33,979 bases of DNA from Sphingobium quisquiliarum P25 (GCF_000445065.1 NZ_ATHO01000157.1:1-33979), one strand, 5' to 3'; counted from the stretch's first letter, positions 8,959 through 18,186 are shown. The notes: generated by a model not told the origin, from the letters alone. Program-made: numbers and translations.

Positions 8959-11211
8959 ATGAAAAGCTTTGCTCAGAATTTTGAAGACGTTATGTTATGG
9001 CGGGCATTAGGCCATATAGACGGGGGATTCTTTATAGATATAGGAGCACATCATCCTATTAAAGATTCTGTGAGCAAAATTTTTTCAGAAGCAGACTGGA
9101 ATGGAATCCATGTTGAGCCTGTTCCATTATATGCGGATCTTCTCAGGAAAGATAGACCAAGAGATCAAGTTATAGAATCTATAGTATCTAATAAAAATGG
9201 GATATGTGAGTTCTATATTATAGATGGAACAGGTCTATCTACTTCAAATAAAGAGATTGCCGATAGTCATAAGTTTAATAAATTCAAATATTATCCTGTA
9301 ATAGTGTCTTCTGTTACACTCGACGATATTCTTTTTCTGTGCCGTGATCGCGAGATTCATTGGTTGAAGATCGATGTCGAAGGCATGGAAAAGGCTGTTT
9401 TGAGTGGCTGGAATGACGCCAGCAGACGACCTTGGATAATCGTTATAGAATCGACCTATCCTGGGACTCAGATAAGTAATTTTATAGAATGGGAAGATAT
9501 TGTAATTAATAAAGGATATGAGCACGTTTACTCAGATGGACTCAATAGATTTTATATACATAATGATCATAAAGAACTTATTTCCCATTTCAATTTTCCT
9601 CCCAATATATTTGACGGCTTCCAACTTACGCCAGAATCAGATCATGTGATTGAGATCGTTCGCGCGCACGATCAAAATATTGCGGCCATGGAGTCTCGCA
9701 TCGCAGCCCACGAACAGGCCCTGCAATTTCGTACGGATAAGATTGTTGCGGATGTCCGATCTGAAGCGCGCAAGCAACTTGATGCCGCGTTAGAGCGTGA
9801 GCGGGCGCTCATTCAGACAGCGAATGTTCAACAGCGAGATTGGGAACAGCGTTGTGCAAGGCTGTATGAGCAGATAGAGGCGGCACGCGAAAATTTCTTA
9901 GCGCGAGAACAAGGCCTGCAGGCACGTACGGATGAGATTGTGTCTAAGGCGCGGGAGCAACTTGAAGCAGCCTGTGAACGTGAACGGACCCTCACTCAAG
10001 CCCTGGCTATGCAGCAAGAGGCGCATAACTCAGCGATTGCTGTTTTAGCGAAATCCTATCAAGATTGTCTTGATCAAATCAAAATACAGATCGACAGTCA
10101 CAATAAAGAATTATTTACCCTTCATGAAATAATAAAAAAACAAGAAAATAATCTAGTAAATAACAAAAATATATTTGACATTATTTTTTCTATTATAAAA
10201 GATCAAAGGGAAATTTTACAAAATATTATTAGTAGTAGAAGCTGGAAAATTGCGGTTTTTTTCAGAATATTATTCAAAGAAAGATTTTTAGAAAAGAAAA
10301 TAATTGATATCCAAGTGGATCCCCTCACATTAAGTATTGTAGATTCGATAAAAAATCGCAATACGACGCCTATCCCAATATGTGATTCCGAGGATTTAGA
10401 AGACGGAACTCAATTTGCGATTTTTCCAGAATCCGAAAATTCTCGGATTTATAACAAATTTAAGCATCAAGGTCGTGTGCTCGATATGTCCTCCCAAGAT
10501 ATCAGTAACATTATTGATCTAATGGTTCTTCCACTGGATCAATTTATCACGGCAGCTTATAAACTAATTTTAGAGAGAAAGCCCGAGCCATCTGAATTGC
10601 GCTTGCATAGTAGCGCCATCCGTGCGGGCCTAGGTCGTAGCAAGATGCTTTTTGAGATCTCCTCTTCACCAGAATATATCGATGTCATAGATAAGAAAAG
10701 CGATGTTGAATTCATTTGCTGCCTATATCATCGATACATGCATCGTTCTCCGGATCCCACCGGTCTCGCGCATTACTCGAGCATGCTTGGTCGCGGAGCG
10801 AGTAGAGAGCAGGTTAAGAAGGATATAGCAACATCGAGCGAGGCGCGGTCGATCGGAGGATTGTGGATAGAGCTTGACCGTCTACTACAATCGGAGCGGC
10901 AGCAGCATAAGCGTAGGCGCCGTTGGTTCCGACGCTATCAGCCGAGCAATCGGCAGCAAGGTCAAGAGCAGGAAGCGCTGCTGCAACTACTCCACACCAC
11001 CGGGATGCAGCGTCTGAATGTTGCGCAAACCGAGCACCAGCCCCAGGCTGGCAACGCGGGGGTGATAAATGACCTTGTGAACAAGGCGACTAAGCCGGAC
11101 CTCCCCCTGACGGCGGTCGACACGAGCGATATGGGGCCTGAAGCACGTCGGATCATATTGCGGCTTCAGCATGTGAAAGGCGCATCATCATTGGAAAAAG
11201 GGCACGCATGA
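8959..11211 (+). CDS. FkbM-type methyltransferase / coiled-coil / DUF4214 protein
   Basis: Predicted 750 aa. Residues about 1-215 form an FkbM-family methyltransferase: GGFFIDIGAHHP (motif I, ~22-33) and WLKIDVEGMEKAVLSGW (~135-151). Residues about 225-430 are a heptad-rich coiled coil containing two copies of a unit that starts EQALQFRTDKIV (residue 252) and EQGLQARTDEIV (residue 317). An SRSWKIAVFF linker follows, and a DUF4214 domain occupies roughly 522-640 (YKLILERKPEPSELRLH, YHRYMHRSPDPTGLAHYSSM). Large parts of the gene are AT-rich, unlike its neighbours, suggesting separate acquisition. Its TGA overlaps the ATG of the next gene (ATGA, 11208-11211), so the two are translationally coupled. 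Probably O-methylates the glycan. A WbdD-like capping/ruler role is an inference from domain order. Confidence 0.8.
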   Translation: MKSFAQNFEDVMLWRALGHIDGGFFIDIGAHHPIKDSVSKIFSEADWNGIHVEPVPLYADLLRKDRPRDQVIESIVSNKNGICEFYIIDGTGLSTSNKEIADSHKFNKFKYYPVIVSSVTLDDILFLCRDREIHWLKIDVEGMEKAVLSGWNDASRRPWIIVIESTYPGTQISNFIEWEDIVINKGYEHVYSDGLNRFYIHNDHKELISHFNFPPNIFDGFQLTPESDHVIEIVRAHDQNIAAMESRIAAHEQALQFRTDKIVADVRSEARKQLDAALERERALIQTANVQQRDWEQRCARLYEQIEAARENFLAREQGLQARTDEIVSKAREQLEAACERERTLTQALAMQQEAHNSAIAVLAKSYQDCLDQIKIQIDSHNKELFTLHEIIKKQENNLVNNKNIFDIIFSIIKDQREILQNIISSRSWKIAVFFRILFKERFLEKKIIDIQVDPLTLSIVDSIKNRNTTPIPICDSEDLEDGTQFAIFPESENSRIYNKFKHQGRVLDMSSQDISNIIDLMVLPLDQFITAAYKLILERKPEPSELRLHSSAIRAGLGRSKMLFEISSSPEYIDVIDKKSDVEFICCLYHRYMHRSPDPTGLAHYSSMLGRGASREQVKKDIATSSEARSIGGLWIELDRLLQSERQQHKRRRRWFRRYQPSNRQQGQEQEALLQLLHTTGMQRLNVAQTEHQPQAGNAGVINDLVNKATKPDLPLTAVDTSDMGPEARRIILRLQHVKGASSLEKGHA

Positions 11212-14200
11212 TGCGTATCGTTATTGATCTGCAAGGCGCGCAAGGCGGCTCAAGCCGTTTCCGGGGGATTGGTCGTTATGGCTTGTCCTTGACGCAGTGG
11301 CTTGCCCGCAACCGGAATGAGCATGAGGTTTTTGTCGCGCTCAATGGCGAATTTGCAGAGTCTAACGAACCGTTGCGTGCGGCTTTGGCGGGCCTTGTTC
11401 CTCCCGAAAACATCTTCGTGTGGGACGCACCTATTCCCAATTTTGGGGCCGGCCCGGAAAATTCGGAGCGCCGAAGAGCAGCGGAGTTGATAAGGGAAAG
11501 TGCGCTTGCAAGCTTGAATCCCGATTATGTGATCGTCAGTTCGCTATTCGAGGGGTGGGGCGACAACGCTGTCACGAGTGTAGGGCAGTTGAGCTCATCG
11601 GTTCCGACCGCGGTTATACTCTACGATCTCATCCCACTCATCCACAGGGACATCTACCTTCGCGATGTGACGCTTGCATCTTGGTACGAGAATAAACTGA
11701 GCTATCTTCGTAACGCAGACCTGCTGCTGGCAATTTCAGAATCGTCGCGTCAGGAATCTATTGATTACCTCGGGATTGATCCGCTCAACACGGTCAACAT
11801 ATCAACTGCCGCAGAAGAACATTTTACCCCTGGTGATGTCAGTGCCAAGATGAAGGCGCATCTGGCTCATGCCCATGGGATAGAGCGGCCGTTCGTTATG
11901 TATACGGGCGGTATCGACTTTCGGAAGAATATCGAAGGTATGATCGAGGCATATGCTCGCATACCGCAATCCGTTCGGAGCGAGCACCAACTAGCGATCA
12001 TATGCGCGGTGCAGGAGCCGGAGCGCCTTCGCCTTCTTCAATTTGCTGCGAACTTGGGGTTGGCCGATGGAGAGCTGGTCATGACCGGCTTCATCCCTGA
12101 GGCCGATCTGCTTGCTTGCTACAGGTCATGCAAATTGTTCGTCTTCCCGTCCTGGCATGAGGGCTTCGGTCTGCCGGTCCTGGAAGCGATGAAGTGCGGC
12201 AGGGCGGTGATCGCCAGCGACCGCTCCAGCCTGCCCGAGGTGGTGGGATTGGACAGCGCCCTGTTCGATCCCTTCGATCTAGAGGCGCTGAGCAGTAAGA
12301 TCGCCAACCTGCTGACCGACGACAGGCAACGTGCGGAACTGGAACGCCATAGCCTGAAACAGGCGGAGCAGTTCGATTGGGACAAGACATCACGTCGTGC
12401 CTGGGCTGCGCTGGAGGAAAGTCACGCCCGGCAACAGGAAAAGCGCGCCTTGCCCGTCGCCCCGCCCCTTAAGCGGCCGCGCCTGGCTTTCTTGTCACCC
12501 CTGCCACCAGAAGCCAGCGGGATCGCCGACTATAGCGCGGAGCTCCTGCCAGAGCTGGCCCGGCACTATCAGATCGATGTGGTCGTGGTGCAGGACGTCA
12601 TCAGCGACGTAAGCATCACGGCAAATTATCCTGCTCGCGACGTAGCTTGGTTCCGTCAGCACGCGCATGAATTCGACCGGATATTGTATCAGTTCGGTAA
12701 TTCCGAATTTCACATGCACATGTTTGATCTTCTGCGCACCTATCCCGGTGTCGTGGTGCTGCATGATTTCTATCTTTCGGGAATATCTTATTATCGTGAA
12801 GCGGTGAGGGACAATCCCAACGGGTTCGCGCGTGAATTGCTGCATGCTCATGGCTGGCCTGCGGTTGTGCAAAGATTTCAGGCGCAAGACGTGGAAGACG
12901 CTGTTTGGGCTTACCCATGCAACTTGCAGGTGATCCAGGACTCGTTGGGTGTCATTGTTCATGCCGATTATTCGCGGCAACTGGCGCGGCAATGGTATGG
13001 ACCTCACGCCGCTGACGATTGGCGACTGATACCTCACTTGCGGCAACCGCTTCCCGGACTGGATAGGAATGCGGCGCGCAAGGCCCTTGGTCTAAGTTCC
13101 AGCGACTTCGTGGTCTGTAGTTTTGGCATGCTAGGCAAGCACAAAATGAATGATCGCTTGCTCTCGGCCTGGCTCGCCAGCACTTTGGCAGCGGATCCGC
13201 ACTGTCATCTGGTATTTGTGGGTCAGAATGACGGCGGCGGATATGGCGCAGATTTGCAGCGCATGATCAGCAATGCTGGGCCTCACGGCCGCATCAAGAT
13301 CACGGGGTGGACAGATACGGCACTGTTTCGTCAGTGGTTGGTTGCGGGAGATGTAGGAGTGCAGCTGCGGGCATTGTCTCGCGGCGAGACATCGGGAACG
13401 GTGCTTGATTGCATGAATGCAGGCTTGGCGACGATCATCAATGCAAACGGCGCCATGGCAGAACTGCCCAGCGATTGCGTCTGGCTGATGGACGACGCGT
13501 TCACTGAAGAGGATTTGGTCGAGGCGCTTAACATTCTTTGGCGGGATCACGCACGTCGAGAAGCATTGAGCGAAGCTGCCCGGTCTCATATCAGACAGCG
13601 TCATCAGCCGCGTCGTTGCGGGGATGAATATGCGGCCGCGATCGAGCATTATTATGCGAAGGGGGCCAGGCAGGAAACAGGCTTGGTGCGCACCCTCGTG
13701 GAGAGCGAGCTTAGCTTGGATGCGGCGGAATGGGGGGCGGCGGGCAAATCCATCGCGCGCAACTTCCCGCCCCGCCCGAGGCTGAAGCGGCTTTTGGTCG
13801 ATATATCAGTGTTGGTTCAGCATGATGCACGTTCTGGCATCCAGCGCGTCGTGCGATCCATCCTTTCGCATTGGTTGTCCAAGACACCAGCCGGTTGGAT
13901 AGTCGAACCCGTCTATGCCGAGACTAACAAGCCCGGCTTCCGATATGCCCGCTGCTTTACTAGCAGATACCTCAATATCTGGGATGGCTGGTGCGAAGAT
14001 CAAATCGTCGAGCCTGCTCCGGGAGACGTGTTTGTTGGTCTAGACCTCAGCCCTACAATTACAATCCAGCAGCATGGACTTCTTCAGGCGTGGCGTCGAT
14101 ATGGGGTGAACGTACATTTCATCATTTATGATCTTCTTCCTGTTGTACTAGGGGACTTCTTCGCGCCTGACGACCAGAAGAATTTCAATGCATGGCTTCA

Positions 14201-15371
14201 GGCTGTCACGCAGTTCGACGGCATCACCTGCATCTCTCGAGCCGTGGCGGATACCTGTCTTGACTGGCTGGAGCATTTTGGTACGCAGCGAGAAATTCCG
14301 TTGCAGATCAACTGGTTCCACTTGGGCGGAGACACGGAAAACAGCGTCCCGACAACGGGTCTTCCCGATAGTGCCGACGCCATATTGTCGACCCTGCGCG
14401 AGAATCCCTCATTCCTCATGGTCGGCACCATCGAACCTCGCAAGGGTGCGCGGCAGGTGCTTGCAGCGTTCGAGGCGTTGTGGGCCCAGGATATTGCGAT
14501 CAATCTCGTGCTGGTCGGCAAGCTGGGATGGATGATGGATGATTTTGCCGATCATCTTCGCAGCCATACGCAGTTGAACCGCAAGCTGTTCTGGCTGGAG
14601 GCCATCAGCGATGAATTTCTTGATGGCGTCTACGCATCGTGCAGCTGTCTCATCGCCGCCAGCGAAGGCGAAGGGTTTGGTTTGCCACTGATCGAGGCCG
14701 CGCGGCATGGCCTTCCCGTGCTGGCGCGCGACATTCCGGTGTTCCGCGAGGTTGCGGGCGATGCGGCCACCTATTTCGATGACAGTCGCGATCCGGGAAA
14801 GATATCGGAAGCGGTAACGAAGTGGATCAGATCCAAGGGGAAGGTTTCCAACCCTGCCGTAATCCCGTGGCAGACATGGGCGGAGAGCGCCGAAACATTG
14901 CTGTCAATCATGGTGGGCCAAAAGACGCCCTACAAGCGCTGGATGCCCGACGGTATTTTGCGCCTGTGGGGCAGTGACAGCCGAATGAAGTCCGCTGTCG
15001 GCGTGCCTGATCGCAAACATATCCGCACCAGCAACCGGGCGGGCTTCCTCCTCTATGGTCCTCATTTGCCAATGGCAGGCCAATCCTATCGGATGATAGC
15101 CTCAGGCGATGTCGTAAAACTGGTGGGAACCGAGTATATGGACGTCTCGTCGCATGGCGGCACCCAGATTCACTGGCGCGGCACCATCAAGGGCGGCCGG
15201 AACAACTGGAGCATCGATGACGTGATCACGTTCGACAGTCCGATCCAGGATCTGGAAATTCGGGTCTGGGTCGACAAGGGGACACACATGTCCGTGGAAT
15301 CCATTATTTTGGAACCCTGCAATGATACCGCTCAGGATGTGAGCGACAAGAAGGCAAAGTTGCATGCATAG
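11208..15371 (+). CDS. Triple GT4 glycosyltransferase, 1,387 aa
   Basis: Three GT-B/GT4-like domains in tandem. Domain 1 (residues ~1-405) has an N-terminal GSSRFRGIGRYGLSL and the donor site HEGFGLPVLEAMKCG with Glu near 318. Domain 2 (~424-815) has PEASGIADYSAELLPEL and a divergent site (GETSGTVLDCMNAGL near 725) in which the usual Glu-Gly-Phe-Gly is missing. Domain 3 (~855-1245) has VDISVLVQHDARSGIQRVV and EGEGFGLPLIEAARHG near 1153. A ~140-residue beta-type tail follows. Domain 3 resembles the stand-alone glycosyltransferase at 25176. The start overlaps the upstream methyltransferase stop (ATGA). Likely a cytoplasmic multi-linkage polymerase for a mannose or D-rhamnose containing chain, comparable in concept to WbdA-type or WbpX/Y/Z enzymes; specificity is unknown. 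Confidence 0.87.
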   Translation: MMRIVIDLQGAQGGSSRFRGIGRYGLSLTQWLARNRNEHEVFVALNGEFAESNEPLRAALAGLVPPENIFVWDAPIPNFGAGPENSERRRAAELIRESALASLNPDYVIVSSLFEGWGDNAVTSVGQLSSSVPTAVILYDLIPLIHRDIYLRDVTLASWYENKLSYLRNADLLLAISESSRQESIDYLGIDPLNTVNISTAAEEHFTPGDVSAKMKAHLAHAHGIERPFVMYTGGIDFRKNIEGMIEAYARIPQSVRSEHQLAIICAVQEPERLRLLQFAANLGLADGELVMTGFIPEADLLACYRSCKLFVFPSWHEGFGLPVLEAMKCGRAVIASDRSSLPEVVGLDSALFDPFDLEALSSKIANLLTDDRQRAELERHSLKQAEQFDWDKTSRRAWAALEESHARQQEKRALPVAPPLKRPRLAFLSPLPPEASGIADYSAELLPELARHYQIDVVVVQDVISDVSITANYPARDVAWFRQHAHEFDRILYQFGNSEFHMHMFDLLRTYPGVVVLHDFYLSGISYYREAVRDNPNGFARELLHAHGWPAVVQRFQAQDVEDAVWAYPCNLQVIQDSLGVIVHADYSRQLARQWYGPHAADDWRLIPHLRQPLPGLDRNAARKALGLSSSDFVVCSFGMLGKHKMNDRLLSAWLASTLAADPHCHLVFVGQNDGGGYGADLQRMISNAGPHGRIKITGWTDTALFRQWLVAGDVGVQLRALSRGETSGTVLDCMNAGLATIINANGAMAELPSDCVWLMDDAFTEEDLVEALNILWRDHARREALSEAARSHIRQRHQPRRCGDEYAAAIEHYYAKGARQETGLVRTLVESELSLDAAEWGAAGKSIARNFPPRPRLKRLLVDISVLVQHDARSGIQRVVRSILSHWLSKTPAGWIVEPVYAETNKPGFRYARCFTSRYLNIWDGWCEDQIVEPAPGDVFVGLDLSPTITIQQHGLLQAWRRYGVNVHFIIYDLLPVVLGDFFAPDDQKNFNAWLQAVTQFDGITCISRAVADTCLDWLEHFGTQREIPLQINWFHLGGDTENSVPTTGLPDSADAILSTLRENPSFLMVGTIEPRKGARQVLAAFEALWAQDIAINLVLVGKLGWMMDDFADHLRSHTQLNRKLFWLEAISDEFLDGVYASCSCLIAASEGEGFGLPLIEAARHGLPVLARDIPVFREVAGDAATYFDDSRDPGKISEAVTKWIRSKGKVSNPAVIPWQTWAESAETLLSIMVGQKTPYKRWMPDGILRLWGSDSRMKSAVGVPDRKHIRTSNRAGFLLYGPHLPMAGQSYRMIASGDVVKLVGTEYMDVSSHGGTQIHWRGTIKGGRNNWSIDDVITFDSPIQDLEIRVWVDKGTHMSVESIILEPCNDTAQDVSDKKAKLHA

Positions 15372-15661
15372 GCGCACGGCCACGGGAGCCGGCAGCTTTG
15401 CCTCTAGGCCCCGAGGTGGCGATCCGGTCGCGTAGGCTTGAACTGATGCGGTAGATGCTTCCCTTCGTTGGGCATCGTATGATGCTGAGTGGCGCCACGG
15501 TGGCGCGCGAAGGGGACCTGCCACCAGAAGGAAGCCTGAATCACAACGAAGCCGCAAAGAGAAGCCCTTTCGATTCAGTTCGTGTGGAAACCGCCCCGCT
15601 TGCCCCAGCGGAACTTATGGGCGACTACCGGCGTCCGATCAGGACGACGACAGGGGGATAC
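15372..15661. other. Gap before the GH99-like/FkbM gene
   Basis: The downstream frame remains open back to 15455, but the upstream part has no conserved look. A good ribosome site (CAGGGGGATAC) just before ATG 15662 favours that start. The region holds the first copy of a spaced motif (15565-15594) also found upstream of gmd. No other gene or clear promoter is visible. Confidence 0.4.
15565..15594 (+). repeat. Spaced motif, copy 1 (CCCTTTCGATTCA-N10-AAACCGC)
   Basis: CCCTTTCGATTCA at 15565-15577 and AAACCGC at 15588-15594. The same two blocks with the same 23-bp start-to-start distance occur at 18685-18714. It lies 67 bp before ATG 15662. Could be a regulator site or a short dispersed repeat. 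Confidence 0.5.
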
Positions 15662-17557
15662 ATGACCGACGTTAAATTCGGACTTCACTATTTCATGTGG
15701 CTGCATGAGCGCTACTGGGATGAGAAGCCCGATGCGTCCATCCCACTCGGGGGAGTTTACAACAGCACTCAGGAAAGCGTGCTCAAGAGGCATGTGGAGC
15801 AAGTCTCGCAGCTAGGTATCGACTATCTGATTCTTCATGTTCCCGCGATGAGGCGAGATGGGAGTTTCCGCCACCCTCATGTAATAGACACGGCGGAAAG
15901 GATAATCCCCAAGCTTGTACAGAATGGCCTAGGGTACACTTTTCTCATCGATGTGGCCGCCACCGATGAGGACCGCTCAAAGCTAAGCCCCGATGCAGTA
16001 AAGCGCACATTGGCATATTTCCGTGAGCGCGGAATGTTTAATGGTGTAACGCTTGGGCCAAAAGGCAAGCAGATGCTTCTCACATTTTCACCCCCAGGCG
16101 GTGAATATCTGGAGCGGCTCAATGACATGCTTGACAACGAAGGCTTTGAATACGTCCATCAGGTCTACTACCCCCAAGAAAGCTGGGAGGAGCATGGCGC
16201 TAGCCTCGCGCATGCAGGATACGTCCACTTCTGGCAGCCGCAGCCAGAAGTTGCTGTAATCAAACGATTTTCGAGCATCATACCTGGCTATAACGACAGG
16301 CTGTATGGACGAGAAACTAAGGTGCCCATTGTCCCGCGCTCGGATGGAAAGCTGCTGCACAATCAGTTCACCTCCGCGATTGAAGGCGGCGCGCAGCACG
16401 TCATCATCTATGGTTGGAACGAGTATATCGAGGCCACGCAGATCGAGCCGACCAAGGACGACGGAGGCGCGGCCTACGAGCTGACCAAAGGGCTCATCGC
16501 GGCCCAGCGTGCAGGGAAGCTGCTGAGCGAGCAGGAGGCCATCGAGCTGTGGCACCGCGCGCGCCTCTCGGGAACCCAAGTGAACCTTTGGGAAGGCGAC
16601 ATGATGAAAACTCATGCCTTCGTCGGCGCTCTATATGAGGGGGTGTTAGGCCGCCAGGCTGACCCCGCTGGTCGGGCCGGATGGATCGCTAACCTTAAGA
16701 AGGGCATGGCGCCCGCTGATGTTGTGCGGGGCTTTCTGTCGGCCAGAGAGGCGAAGGGTAGTGTGGAACCGGCCGCCGCTCGCGCGTTCGAAACCGAAGA
16801 ACTCAGCTACCACGATATGACGCTGGTCGTGAAGGCAGGCGATCCGGTGCAGGAGGAGATACGTCGGTTCGGAGAGCACGAGCCTTGGGTAACGAACGCC
16901 TTGCTCGCAAAACTCACGCCCGATTCCGTGATGGTCGATATCGGCGCAAACGTGGGATCACTGTCCCTTCTGGCCGGAAAGCACGCGCCGGAGGGCATCG
17001 TCTATGCGATCGAGGCATTCCCCGACAATTCGAAGTTCCTTCAGGAAAATGTCCGCCGAAACGGCGTGTCCAACGTTCGCATTATCCCGATCGGTGCATC
17101 CGACCAGCCTGGCTTCATGACCATGTTCTGCGGCGCGAACACGTCAAACGGCGCGGTGCGTGGCGGTGATGAGGACGTGCTGCGCGATCCTCGGTTTGTG
17201 AACGTACCGTCGATTACCCTGGATCAGCTTTTCTCGGATGCCGAGCGTTTGGACCTGATCAAGATCGATATCGAAGGCCATGAGCCCAAGGCTCTTCGCG
17301 GAGCTGAGAAGGTCATACGGAAGCATCGGCCCGTTATCATCTGCGAATTTTCGCCGGCCTATATCGAAGCCGCGCAATGCGGCGATCCCTCTGAATTCCT
17401 GCGCTTCATTTTCAGCCTGGGCTATTCGGCCAAGGTGCTTCACCGAACCGCCGAGCCTGAAAGTGTGGGCGGATCAGTCGAGGCCGTGATGGCGCATTAT
17501 CAGCAAGCGATGGAGAGCCGGATCACCCACCTCGACCTGATGTTCGAACCCGCCTAG
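15662..17557 (+). CDS. GH99-like glycosidase / DUF4214 / FkbM methyltransferase fusion
   Basis: Predicted 631 aa from ATG 15662, chosen for its ribosome site and because conserved sequence begins at VKFGLHYFMW. Residues ~1-300 resemble the (beta/alpha)8 GH71/GH99-like (WbsX-type) domain, including GIDYLILHVP and the terminal YGWNEYIEATQIEP (Trp 252, Glu 254). Residues ~315-380 are a DUF4214 domain (YEGVLGRQADPAGRAGW). Residues ~420-600 are an FkbM methyltransferase: VMVDIGANVGSLSLLAGKH (motif I), VYAIEAFPDN, and LIKIDIEGHEPKALRG. No signal peptide is visible, so a cytoplasmic role in modifying or processing the glycan is most likely. The fusion links a carbohydrate-active fold with a methyltransferase and shares DUF4214 and FkbM modules with the protein at 8959. 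Individual domains are fairly certain; the activity is not. Confidence 0.78.
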   Translation: MTDVKFGLHYFMWLHERYWDEKPDASIPLGGVYNSTQESVLKRHVEQVSQLGIDYLILHVPAMRRDGSFRHPHVIDTAERIIPKLVQNGLGYTFLIDVAATDEDRSKLSPDAVKRTLAYFRERGMFNGVTLGPKGKQMLLTFSPPGGEYLERLNDMLDNEGFEYVHQVYYPQESWEEHGASLAHAGYVHFWQPQPEVAVIKRFSSIIPGYNDRLYGRETKVPIVPRSDGKLLHNQFTSAIEGGAQHVIIYGWNEYIEATQIEPTKDDGGAAYELTKGLIAAQRAGKLLSEQEAIELWHRARLSGTQVNLWEGDMMKTHAFVGALYEGVLGRQADPAGRAGWIANLKKGMAPADVVRGFLSAREAKGSVEPAAARAFETEELSYHDMTLVVKAGDPVQEEIRRFGEHEPWVTNALLAKLTPDSVMVDIGANVGSLSLLAGKHAPEGIVYAIEAFPDNSKFLQENVRRNGVSNVRIIPIGASDQPGFMTMFCGANTSNGAVRGGDEDVLRDPRFVNVPSITLDQLFSDAERLDLIKIDIEGHEPKALRGAEKVIRKHRPVIICEFSPAYIEAAQCGDPSEFLRFIFSLGYSAKVLHRTAEPESVGGSVEAVMAHYQQAMESRITHLDLMFEPA

Positions 17558-17650
17558 CGGATGAGGGCTGAGCAGAGGCGGTCCCACCGAGCGCTGTGTC
17601 GGATGACCTCGCTCACCGTTTCGGGTTTTGTCTTGCTAGAGTATCCGTGA

Positions 17651-17928
17651 TGACGTGACCCCCGATTTTTCCTCCAGTTGGCGCTAGAGTCCGACCCAAC
17701 GAAGGGACGGACAGAATGAAGCGGAAGCAGTTTTCGGAAGAGCAGATTATCGGCATTTTGAAGGAAGCCGAGGCGGGTGCGGTGGTGACGGATTTATGCC
17801 GCAAGCACGGCATGTCGAGCGCGACCTATTATGCGTGGAAGGCCAAGTATGGCGGTTTGGAGGTGTCGGACGCAAAGCGACTGCGGGCGCTGGAGGAGGA
17901 GAACGCCAAGCTCAAACGGTTGCTCGCG
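17651..17928 (+). pseudogene. IS3-family left end with truncated OrfA
   Basis: The sequence TGACGTGACCCCCGATTTTT at 17651 looks like an IS3-family terminal repeat. ATG 17716 follows, preceded by GAAGGGACGGA. It encodes KRKQFSEEQIIGILKEAEAG, a helix-turn-helix, and a leucine-zipper start (ALEEENAKLKRLLA), typical of IS407/IS51-group OrfA. After about 71 residues it runs into an IS110 fragment in opposite orientation, so OrfA is truncated and OrfB is absent. Downstream reading is chimeric. Confidence 0.8.
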
Positions 17929-18186
17929 GGCGAAGCGCCGGGCGCGCTCTGGGTTGAGCTTAACGCAGGGCCAGTCGGCCAGAGCCGCCTCCAGCGCTCG
18001 ATGGTAGGTTGCGGTTGCCTCATAGGCGATCCGCTCGACCGGCCATTGTCGCAGCCAGGCGATCAGCGCCTTGTGGCCCTTGGCGGTGTTGGCGAACTGG
18101 CGCTCGGCGCCGGCAGGGTGGACATGGCAGTCGAGGCTCGCTTTGGAGATGTCGATGCCGATCGTCTGTGGTAGATTGTCGCTCAT
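17926..18186 (-). pseudogene. IS110-family recombinase N-terminal fragment
   Basis: From ATG 18186 the minus strand encodes about 87 residues of an IS110-family DEDD recombinase: TIGIDISKASLDCHVHPAG (first Asp), FANTAKGHKALIAWL, ERIAYEATATYHRALEAAL (Glu), and VKLNPERARRFAR. It then ends abruptly at the IS3 junction near 17927. The remaining RuvC-like and serine-containing regions are missing, so it cannot be active. Confidence 0.85.
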
